Source of the DNA: Mesobacillus harenae
GTDB taxonomy: Bacteria; Bacillota; Bacilli; Bacillales; Cytobacillaceae
Direction: 5' to 3'
DNA: 64,000 nt
NCBI RefSeq assembly: GCF_013343715.1
Contig: NZ_JABUNR010000005.1
Coordinates: 83,859 to 147,858 of the forward strand
The stretch's first letter is position 1; every line of letters begins with the position of its first letter. The notes below the pieces were generated by a model that saw only the letters and a list, made by a program, of their open reading frames with translations, was not told the origin of the DNA and did no database searches. Below are positions 58,037-64,000 of this stretch, piece after piece. The translations under genes and the position numbers were made by a program.

Positions 58037-58428
58037 CTAAAAGTTTTTTAAGAGTATAGTCCTAGAATACAAAAGTTGATCCAAAGCAGTTTATAAGTTA
58101 ATTTACCTAAAATCCTAGAAAACTGATGTTTTAAAGACTGCATACTGATCAGGACCAAACTTTTTCCATCCAGCCGAAACGCTGATAACATTTTCAACAA
58201 TTGTTAATAATCTAATCATCACTTTTTTATCAAAAATAGGGTGATAATGAAAGTTCTGGCCAAGCACTAGCCGAGAACTTTTTTACTTTGCACAACTTCT
58301 ATCGTTTTAAGATACTCCTTTATTAAAAAAACCCTTTAACTGGATTAATTTTCTGCTTTTTTAAAAGTCAGCCATTGAAGTAAAATGTAGCTAATAGGTT
58401 TTCATCAAATGAAAAGGACGAATAAATT
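58037..58428. other. Intergenic region with an orphan terminator-like hairpin
   Basis: 392 bases without an ORF. A hairpin on plus (AGTTCTGGC…GCCGAGAACT followed by TTTTTTAC, about 58251-58286) has no gene before it in that direction. It could end a small RNA starting near the Fnr site. The promoter and weak RBS (AAAAGGACGAATAAATT) of the AAA gene lie at the right end. Confidence 0.4.
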
Positions 58429-59709
58429 ATGACCAGCAACAATTATGTGATGTCTTTTAAAGAAGTCGATTCTAGTAAACTCCCTAATTTTTATGAATAT
58501 GGATTCGTTATCCATAAAATCAAAGACAAATTGCAGCAAAATTTCGGATTTGACTTCCAGCAGTATTCGGATGATGAAACCTCAAATGAGATTTGGGAAA
58601 TTCTTGAGGAGGATCTTGAAAACGGTAACGATAAAGTCCAGCTCGTCTCCCATATCTTCGATGTTATTGAGATTGAGACAATTTCCTCCAACCATACCGA
58701 CAAGGTGATGGAGCTGATTTCCAAGCAAAGGATCCCGAATTCCATATACTTTTACCCTGATTTCCAAGTTGCTTTAGCGCGGTCTCCCATCTTTCAAAGT
58801 CATATGGATACAACTCATGATTTGATTTTTGCTAAAAACAAACAGAGCCTGGAACTATTCCTCCGCTATGTGCTACAGCGAAAGCGCGAATACATACGAA
58901 ATTACGTGACGGTTTTTACCGATACAGAAGATGGAGCCGAGACTGGGAAAGAGAGGATTACGAGCTTAGTCACCCGGGAAGAAGTGTTTTTGGAAGCACA
59001 CCTGAAAAAGGAGATTTACCGGTCGATTGATGAGTTTTTCTCGGAAAGCAGGGAGTTTTATAAAAAATATAACATCCCTTATAAAAGAGGGATTCTCCTT
59101 TATGGGAAACCTGGCAACGGAAAAACCACGCTAGTTAAATCCATTGCCAACAGCATTTCTGCACCGGTTGCTTACTGGCAGATTACCGAATTCACATCCA
59201 GTTATTCAATTAATGAGGTATTTTCGTCTGTTGCCAAAATGGCACCGATGGTCCTTGTTATTGAGGATATCGATTCGATGCCAGAGCATGTTCGTTCCGT
59301 TTTTTTGAACGTGCTTGATGGTGCAACATCGAAAGAAGGCATTTTCCTAATCGGGACGACAAATTATCCTGAAAAAATTGACCCCGCTCTCATAAATCGA
59401 GCCGGCCGATTTGATCGGGCCTATGAATTAAAACTGCCGGCCCAAGACTTGAGATCAAGCTATCTTTCTAAAAAAAATATCCTCCAGTTTATAGATACAG
59501 CTGATCTCGACAGAATTATCGAGGCATCTGACGGCTTTTCGTTTGCTCAGCTGAATGAATTATATACCTCAATTGCCCTACAATATCATTATGAACAAGC
59601 AGTTGACATTGATCTCATTTGCAGCGAGCTCCAGACTGCGAATCGGAAATCAAAGAAACAGACTTGGGACTCTGAACTTGAATCTCATCGAGTTGGTTTT
59701 GGAATATAA
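58429..59709 (+). CDS. AAA+ ATPase, Bcs1/SpoVK-like, with unique N-terminal domain
   Basis: 426 residues. N-terminal 200 residues unrecognised (acidic; FGFDFQQYSDDETSNEIWEI). AAA domain from about 205: KRGILLYGKPGNGKTTLVKS (Walker A about 222), MVLVIEDIDSMPEHVRSVFL (Walker B about 275), sensor IGTTNYPEKIDPALINRAGR with Arg-finger region NRAGRFDRAYEL, and a C-terminal lid. The NYPEKIDPAL and GRFD elements are those of Bcs1-like and classical AAA proteins. Probably a hexameric protein-remodelling machine; substrate unknown. Monocistronic with terminator. Confidence 0.78.
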   Translation: MTSNNYVMSFKEVDSSKLPNFYEYGFVIHKIKDKLQQNFGFDFQQYSDDETSNEIWEILEEDLENGNDKVQLVSHIFDVIEIETISSNHTDKVMELISKQRIPNSIYFYPDFQVALARSPIFQSHMDTTHDLIFAKNKQSLELFLRYVLQRKREYIRNYVTVFTDTEDGAETGKERITSLVTREEVFLEAHLKKEIYRSIDEFFSESREFYKKYNIPYKRGILLYGKPGNGKTTLVKSIANSISAPVAYWQITEFTSSYSINEVFSSVAKMAPMVLVIEDIDSMPEHVRSVFLNVLDGATSKEGIFLIGTTNYPEKIDPALINRAGRFDRAYELKLPAQDLRSSYLSKKNILQFIDTADLDRIIEASDGFSFAQLNELYTSIALQYHYEQAVDIDLICSELQTANRKSKKQTWDSELESHRVGFGI

Positions 59710-59717
59710 CATCGGTA

Positions 59718-59764
59718 AATGAAAGAGTTTCCTCTAGCAAAGAGAGGAAGCTCTTTTAAATTCA
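59718..59764 (+). terminator. Intrinsic terminator of the AAA ATPase gene
   Basis: AAAGAG…CCTCT (59722-59735) pairs with AGAGG…CTCTTT (59742-59756), followed by TAAATT. Bases 59765-59872 show nothing further. Confidence 0.75.
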
Positions 59765-59872
59765 CTAAACCTCGGAGAAACCTAATTCTATTAGAATAGA
59801 ATCTCATCATTTTTTCAGGGAATGGTCAAAACACACCGCATACTCTTGGTTGACGAAGTTTCCTGTTATAAA

Positions 59873-60303
59873 CTACGCTCGCTTTTTTTCATTAAGATAA
59901 AGGATCAAAACAAGCAATCCAAGCATTCCAAGAATATAAGTGCCATTCCGGTTGATCCTAAAGCAGGAAATTGATAGTTGATTCATGGGCATAAACCGCT
60001 TTCAAATAGTGGTTCGTCTGGTCTTCAACCGCAGAATTCGGTGAAACTCCCTTGATTTCATAATACTTTGTGCCTTTTTTAAAGCCATTGGAGGCATTGC
60101 CGAAATATTCGCCTGTCCTTTCATTTACACCTCTTTTAACTTTACCAAAGACTTCTCCGACTTCCTTTACTTCTTCCTCCGTTACCTCATAGACGTTTCC
60201 TTTCCAGACAACGAAGGTATACGCCATACGCCCAGCTCAATGCCACTGCTGGACTCGTTCCCAAATGAACTAAGATAATCAGCAGAAGATCAGCCTTTTT
60301 CAA
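59873..60303 (-). pseudogene. Frameshifted gene for a secreted, C-terminally anchored small protein
   Basis: A perfect RBS (AAAAGGAGGTGCACT) precedes TTG 60303, which opens a signal peptide (KKADLLLIILVHLGTSPAVA). After ALSWA the frame must slip to continue into the 89-codon frame at 60227-59958 (YTFVVWKGNVYEVTEEEVKE, EYFGNASNGFKKGTKYYEIK, HYLKAVYAHE). Near its end a second slip is needed to reach a TM segment with basic tail (TYILGMLGLLVLILYLNEKK, to the stop at 59873). Read together this is signal peptide, extracytoplasmic domain and C-terminal TM anchor. Two frame breaks in this sequence make it a probable pseudogene, unless there are sequencing errors. Family of unknown function. Confidence 0.65.
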
Positions 60304-60322
60304 AGTGCACCTCCTTTTAACA

Positions 60323-60363
60323 GCTAATAAAGAGCACTGCTGAATTTATCAGCAGTGCTCTAG
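60323..60363 (-). terminator. Intrinsic terminator of the AhpC/TSA-like gene
   Basis: AGAGCACTGCTGA (60331-60343) pairs with TCAGCAGTGCTCT (60349-60361), 13 bp perfect. On the minus strand TTATTAG follows. Confidence 0.85.
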
Positions 60364-60376
60364 TATGCGCCTTGAA

Positions 60377-60916
60377 TCATTTCACTTTTTCTAAAATGGT
60401 TGAGATCGAAGCATGATCCTCAGGAGAAGAATCGATATGACTCCAGATGACCTTTCCGTTTTCATCATAAATCCATGTTCCGCCCTGAATATAAATATCT
60501 TGAGATTTCATAGCCTCTTGGACAATTTGTTTCTGGCTTGGATCGGCTGGCATAAAAGCTTTTGTGCCGCCCTTTAACAGGCCAACTGCAGCCTTTAATA
60601 GGAGCTTAGGCTTTGCCATTGTAATGTGTCCCATGTTTCGATAAAGCTGGCGGCGAGGGTCCCCGTAAATTTCAAAGGGATATGGACCGAATGCATCGAT
60701 AAATTTTTCGAGAAATTCCCGTTTTGACGGGGTTAGGACGATGACCTGAAACCCTGTGGCTGTAAGTTCAGGATGATGTTCACGCAACTGCGTGAGTACT
60801 TCTCGACAAACTGGTCAGCCGGGATAGCGGGCAAAGACTGCAATTGTTTTTTTATCATGAATCACATCTTTGAAAGCACGATCCTCATGAAAAGGACGCT
60901 CTAATTTAAACTCCAT
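60377..60916 (-). CDS. AhpC/TSA (Prx-like2) family protein with in-frame UGA, probable selenoprotein
   Basis: 179 codons from ATG 60916 (RBS GGAGG, 7 bases) to the stop at 60377, interrupted by a single UGA at 60817-60815 (codon 34). The protein reads MEFKLERPFHEDRAFKDVIH, then KTIAVFARYPG-U-PVCREVLT; downstream QVIVLTPSKREFLEKFIDAF, DPRRQLYRNMG and GGTWIYDENGKVIWSHIDSS are normal thioredoxin-fold segments of the AhpC/TSA antioxidant family. UGA occupies the first position of the CPVC redox motif, giving UPVC. A hairpin with the loop 25 bases after UGA fits a bacterial SECIS. The 3' part alone (from 60787) would lack the active site. The alternative is a Cys-to-stop mutation in a recently inactivated gene. 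Confidence 0.75.
60775..60817 (-). promoter_or_regulatory. Candidate SECIS element with UGA codon
   Basis: UGA is at 60817-60815. UCACGC (60795-60790) pairs with GCGUGA (60785-60780) around loop AGUU (60789-60786), six G-C rich pairs. The loop starts 26 nt after UGA, inside the 16-37 nt window for bacterial SECIS, and has G in its first two positions. Confidence 0.65.
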
Positions 60917-61008
60917 AATATAGCCTCCATTCAGCTGTGTACAAAACTTATACCTACATAGTATCACTTGCCATTAGAGGATACGAGCTTCAGGTTTTAA
61001 CGGATGGA

Positions 61009-62556
61009 TTATATCCCCGTCGGCCAGGTTGCCAAAAGCCGATCACTTTTCTCCCTTTTCGAGGTTAAGAGAAATTCGAGCGACTGGCAAAGGAATTTCC
61101 GGGTATCGCGCGGCTCAATGACATCATCGATCAGGTGCTTAGCAGCTGCCTTATAAGGTGAACTATCAAACGACCAGTGATTTAACAATTGCTGGCGCAT
61201 TTCCTTAGGGTCTTCCGCTCGGGCCAATTCTCTGCCAAACACGACATTAATGCCAACTTCCGGTCCTGTAAAATTGATTTCCGCAGATGGCCAGGCAACC
61301 ACTAAATCTCCACCCATGCCCGGACCGTTCATATTTCCATAGGCTGCACCTATGCTTTTCCGTATTACAACTGAAATTTTTGGAACAGTTGCTAATGCAA
61401 GAGCCTGGTTCCACACCATGATTTTTGTTGGCATTTTCGCCTTTTCCGCTTCACTGCTGATTCTGAATCCCGGTGTATCATGCAGGAAAATTAGTGGAAT
61501 ATGATAGGAATCACAAAGGCAAATAAACTCTGTAGCCTTTTGGCACTCTTGTGGTCCTGGTGCCCCAGCAAACTGGTTTGGCTGGCTGGCGATAATTCCG
61601 ACCGACTGGCCATTTAGATGGGCAAATGCTGTAATCAATGCTTTACCAAACTTAGATTGCATTTCAAAGAAAATCCCGTCATCAACAATCTCTTTAATAA
61701 TTTTTTTCATATCATAAACGCGATTGCTTTTAGGCGGAAGAATATTTAAAACCTCATCAACGGACCGATACGGATCATCATTGCTAAGCCTGACTGAAGG
61801 GCGTTCATTACTGTTTTGCGGCATATATGAAAAGAACGTCTTAAGCTGATCAATGCACTCATCCTCTGTGGACCCATTGTTGTCGATTTGGCCGGTATGT
61901 TTATTATGCATATCAACCCCGCCGAGTTCATCTGGAGTCAATTTTTGTCCATTCGCGAGCTCGAGCATTCTTGGACCAGCAATCGCCATGCATGTGCCTT
62001 GTAGCTGGGTAACAAAATCACTGCCAACCGCCATCCAGGTTGGCCCGCCGAAGCTGTCACCGAGGATTGCTGACATGGTAGGTACCTGCCTGTGATGAGT
62101 AAGCATTTCCCTTGGGAAAAGCTTGTCGCTGATTCCGTCAGAGCCCATTCCATCCGGCATTCTAAGTCCTCCGCCCTCATTTAGAAAAAACATAGGAAGC
62201 CCGTTTTTCACGGCAAACTCATGAATACTTCTCGACTTTCGAATGTGAACATTTCCCTCCGTTCCGGCAAAAACCGTTTTATCGCCAGCCTCAATCACTG
62301 CCGGGCGCCCATTTACCTTCCCAATTCCCGCTATCAGTCCGTCTCCGTAGCTTTTGTGCTCCTGCCCACTGACGTCGGATGTATTCAACATGCCCAGTTC
62401 CATGAATGAGCCTTGATCAGCTAGCTTTTCAATCCGTTCCCTGGCTGTAAGCAAGCCCTTTTCATGCTGTACCTTTATCTTGTCCTGTCCTCCACCTAGC
62501 AGTGCCGCTTCTTTTTTTTGTTTAAGCTCTTCCGTAAGTTCCTGTACTGTTTTCAT
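61009..62556 (-). CDS. Acyl-CoA carboxylase carboxyltransferase (biotin-dependent, PccB/YngE-like)
   Basis: 515 residues from ATG 62556 (MKTVQELTEELKQKK), after AAGGAGGAAAAAGT; the longer frame to 62583 is leader. Carboxyl_trans domain: N-terminal KGLLTARERIEKLADQGSF (about 33-51), FLNEGGGLRMPDG (acyl-CoA loop, about 128-140), and C-terminal TPGFRISSEAEKAKMPTKIM with GAAYGNMNGPGMGGD (oxyanion region). Transfers carboxyl from carboxybiotin to propionyl-, methylcrotonyl- or similar acyl-CoA. No biotin carboxylase gene is present here, so partners are elsewhere. The gene downstream of a palindromic operator. Confidence 0.85.
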   Translation of the reverse strand: MKTVQELTEELKQKKEAALLGGGQDKIKVQHEKGLLTARERIEKLADQGSFMELGMLNTSDVSGQEHKSYGDGLIAGIGKVNGRPAVIEAGDKTVFAGTEGNVHIRKSRSIHEFAVKNGLPMFFLNEGGGLRMPDGMGSDGISDKLFPREMLTHHRQVPTMSAILGDSFGGPTWMAVGSDFVTQLQGTCMAIAGPRMLELANGQKLTPDELGGVDMHNKHTGQIDNNGSTEDECIDQLKTFFSYMPQNSNERPSVRLSNDDPYRSVDEVLNILPPKSNRVYDMKKIIKEIVDDGIFFEMQSKFGKALITAFAHLNGQSVGIIASQPNQFAGAPGPQECQKATEFICLCDSYHIPLIFLHDTPGFRISSEAEKAKMPTKIMVWNQALALATVPKISVVIRKSIGAAYGNMNGPGMGGDLVVAWPSAEINFTGPEVGINVVFGRELARAEDPKEMRQQLLNHWSFDSSPYKAAAKHLIDDVIEPRDTRKFLCQSLEFLLTSKREKSDRLLATWPTGI

Positions 62557-62584
62557 ACTTTTTCCTCCTTGGAATGTTAGCATT

Positions 62585-62596
62585 CTAACCGGTTAG
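62585..62596. promoter_or_regulatory. Palindromic operator candidate before the carboxyltransferase gene
   Basis: CTAACCGGTTAG, a perfect 12-bp palindrome, 29 bases upstream of the start codon, with a partial copy GTTAGCATTCTAACC overlapping. Such AACCGGTT-type sites are typical of TetR-family regulators of acyl-CoA metabolism. Confidence 0.5.
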
Positions 62597-62606
62597 TATA
62601 ATTTCG

Positions 62607-62643
62607 TTAAAAGAAAAGCCTAATCCAATCGAGGATTAGACTT
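62607..62643 (-). terminator. Intrinsic terminator of the nitronate monooxygenase gene
   Basis: CTAATCC (62620-62626) pairs with GGATTAG (62633-62639). On the minus strand CTTTTCTTTT follows, separating it from the carboxyltransferase gene. Confidence 0.8.
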
Positions 62644-62649
62644 TAGTGT

Positions 62650-63648
62650 CTACTTAACTGGCAAACTAGTAAGTTTGGCAGTCTGATTATTCAAACGCGT
62701 TAAAGCTGCCTGGTATTCACTTTCGAGCTGCTTAATGATATTCGCTGCCGAATCAATCTTTTGGATTGCGCCAACTCCATGACCAGCCGACCATATATCT
62801 TTCCAGGCTTTAGCGTCTGTATCCTTCTGCATGCTGTCAAAATTAACGCTGTCTTTCTTTGCCAGACTCTCAGGATCAAGCCCAGCTTTAACGATGCTTG
62901 GCTTAAGCATATTCGCATTGACCCCTGAAAAAGCATCTGTAAGCACAATATCTTCCTGGGAAGCTTCGACAAGCATTTCACGATATTCATTATCCGCAAT
63001 ACTTTCAGTCGCAACAATAAAGCGTGTTCCCATGTAAGCAAGGTCTGCCCCAGCTGCCTGCGCGGCCAAAATGCTGTCTCCAGTTGAGATGGAGCCAGCC
63101 AGAATAACAATGCCATCCCAGAATTTGCGTACCGTATCTACAAACGCAAAGCTGTTAATCTCACCAGCATGGCCTCCTGCACCATTTGCCACTAAAATAA
63201 GTCCATCTACACCAGCCTCGGCTGCCTTTTTAGCGAACTTTACGCTGCTAACATCTGAAAAAACTAGCCCGCCATACTCATGAACGATATCCACGACCAC
63301 TTTCGGGCTGCCGAGCGAGGTAATAACAAGCTGTGGTTTATGTTTTTTAACTAACGCTAATTCTTCCTGAAGGCGGCTGTATGAACTATGTACGACCATA
63401 TTCATTGCCCAGGGGGCAACTTTCCGGTTAGGTTCGCTTGCTCTCGCAGCCTCAAGATCTTCATTAAGCTGTCCCATCCAGGCGTCAAGCACCTCTATCG
63501 GCCGAGCATTTGGAGCGGGAAAGGAGCCTATTACTCCATTCATGCAGCAGGCTTTCACAAGGTCTGGCCCAGATACTAGAAACATCGGAGCGGCAATTGC
63601 CGGCAAAGTCATTTGATTCCACCATGTATCAGGTACTTTTTTCACCAT
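62650..63648 (-). CDS. Nitronate monooxygenase / 2-nitropropane dioxygenase-like flavoprotein
   Basis: 332 residues, TIM-barrel NMO family. LPAIAAPMFLVSGPDLVKAC (about 15-34), LVITSLGSPKVVVDIVH (about 108), DGLILVANGAGGHAGEIN (about 148-165, FMN phosphate and catalytic His in GGHAG) and GADLAYMGTRFIVATES (about 206-222). Oxidises alkyl nitronates such as propionate 3-nitronate, or acts as a related enoyl-type reductase. ATG with RBS AAAAGGAGAGAAATT. Next gene downstream on the same strand is an acyl-CoA carboxyltransferase, a link to propionyl-CoA-like metabolism by inference. Confidence 0.85.
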   Translation of the reverse strand: MVKKVPDTWWNQMTLPAIAAPMFLVSGPDLVKACCMNGVIGSFPAPNARPIEVLDAWMGQLNEDLEAARASEPNRKVAPWAMNMVVHSSYSRLQEELALVKKHKPQLVITSLGSPKVVVDIVHEYGGLVFSDVSSVKFAKKAAEAGVDGLILVANGAGGHAGEINSFAFVDTVRKFWDGIVILAGSISTGDSILAAQAAGADLAYMGTRFIVATESIADNEYREMLVEASQEDIVLTDAFSGVNANMLKPSIVKAGLDPESLAKKDSVNFDSMQKDTDAKAWKDIWSAGHGVGAIQKIDSAANIIKQLESEYQAALTRLNNQTAKLTSLPVK

Positions 63649-63829
63649 AATTTCTCTCCTTTTGGTTCCGAATTTTCAGAATTGCTTCTTATTCTTATCA
63701 TACAAGTTTCTTGGTTAGTTTTCAATGTTTAAGAAACCGCTTGCAGTGTTATTTATCCTCAACCATTTTTCCCTTTTTAGTGAATAAACGTTATAATTCC
63801 CTATAGTAATATATGAAAGGATGTCGACC

Positions 63830-64000
63830 GTGTCTGTTAATTTTATATCATCATTTATCTATATTTTAATTGTGGGGTTCCTGTTTATATACGTCTTTAA
63901 AATTATTTATGATTTTTTATATGGAGAAAACCATGAAAAGCAAAAAAAGAAGCTGCACAAATATTTCAAAGACGAACAAATAAAATCAATTGAGATCATT
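63830..64000 (+). CDS. Membrane protein, 3' end cut by window edge
   Basis: GTG at 63830 with AAAGGATG upstream opens a frame that runs to the window end (57 codons). N-terminal TM helix (FISSFIYILIVGFLFIYVFK, about 4-23), then YDFLYGENHEKQKKKLHKYF, a basic cytoplasmic part continuing beyond the edge. Unidentified. The divergent promoter region 63649-63829 is shared with the nitronate monooxygenase gene. Confidence 0.6.
   Translation, partial: MSVNFISSFIYILIVGFLFIYVFKIIYDFLYGENHEKQKKKLHKYFKDEQIKSIEII

Noticed and set aside
60377..60787. 136-residue AhpC-like protein starting at 60787
   Set aside because: It lacks the redox motif, and its GTG/ATG region has no RBS. The full gene starts at 60916 with a good RBS and crosses a UGA.

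Overview
The window is chromosomal DNA of an endospore-forming member of the Bacillaceae (Bacillus, Mesobacillus or Cytobacillus type). It carries a GerA-type germinant receptor operon, CotX and CotF coat proteins, a SpoIIP amidase, an alpha/beta-type SASP, a YhcN-type lipoprotein and a SleL-type cortex hydrolase. Base composition is low to moderate G+C, ribosome binding sites are strong (AAGGAGG type), and most operons end in clear intrinsic terminators. I saw no rRNA, tRNA, CRISPR array, prophage or intact insertion sequence.

Layout. 1-6 kb: end of a CotF-like gene, an adhB-like dehydrogenase, a LolD/FtsX-type ABC exporter and a CotX coat locus. 6-12 kb: degenerate repeats, the germination operon gerA-gerC-gerB with a divergent small two-TM gene, and a YhcN-like lipoprotein. 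12-20 kb: nitroreductase, SDR protein, a decayed sensor kinase, then cstA with its presumed controller LytS/LytT. 20-24 kb: a GntR/ABC/permease/ECF-sigma operon of YtrABC type. 24-34 kb: YlbC-like CAP protein, AGCS amino acid symporter, vanillin-type aldehyde dehydrogenase, UbiB-like kinase with a phasin-like partner, SpoIIP, SASP and small proteins.

34-45 kb is the most coherent accessory block: an Nre-like regulatory set (PAS kinase, GAF protein, LuxR-type regulator, plus a sensorless kinase) next to an operon encoding a NarI-like cytochrome b, a cytoplasmic NapA/NasC-type molybdenum enzyme, a four-cluster Fe-S protein, a Tat-exported Rieske protein, three small unknown proteins and a NarK-type transporter. 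Two GC-rich palindromes 21 bp apart sit just upstream of the operon's likely promoter. The set suggests an unusual quinol-linked nitrate (or other oxyanion) reductase. A flavohemoglobin gene at 57 kb has a perfect Fnr-type site centred at -41.5, which fits an anaerobic or nitrosative lifestyle.

45-64 kb: two small membrane genes, a CsbD protein behind a sigma-B-like promoter, a NERD protein, a five-gene operon (lipoprotein, DUF350 protein, unknown, ATP-grasp amidoligase, YugO-like K+ channel), glyoxalase, SleL, a UDG-like protein, signal peptidase I, Hmp, a Bcs1-like AAA ATPase, a frameshifted secreted-protein gene, an AhpC/TSA-like protein, an acyl-CoA carboxyltransferase and a nitronate monooxygenase.

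The strongest single find is in the AhpC/TSA-like gene (60377-60916). Its reading frame is intact except for one UGA exactly where the first Cys of the redox CxxC motif belongs (UPVC), and a SECIS-like hairpin follows at the right distance. It is best read as a selenoprotein that ordinary gene calling would truncate.
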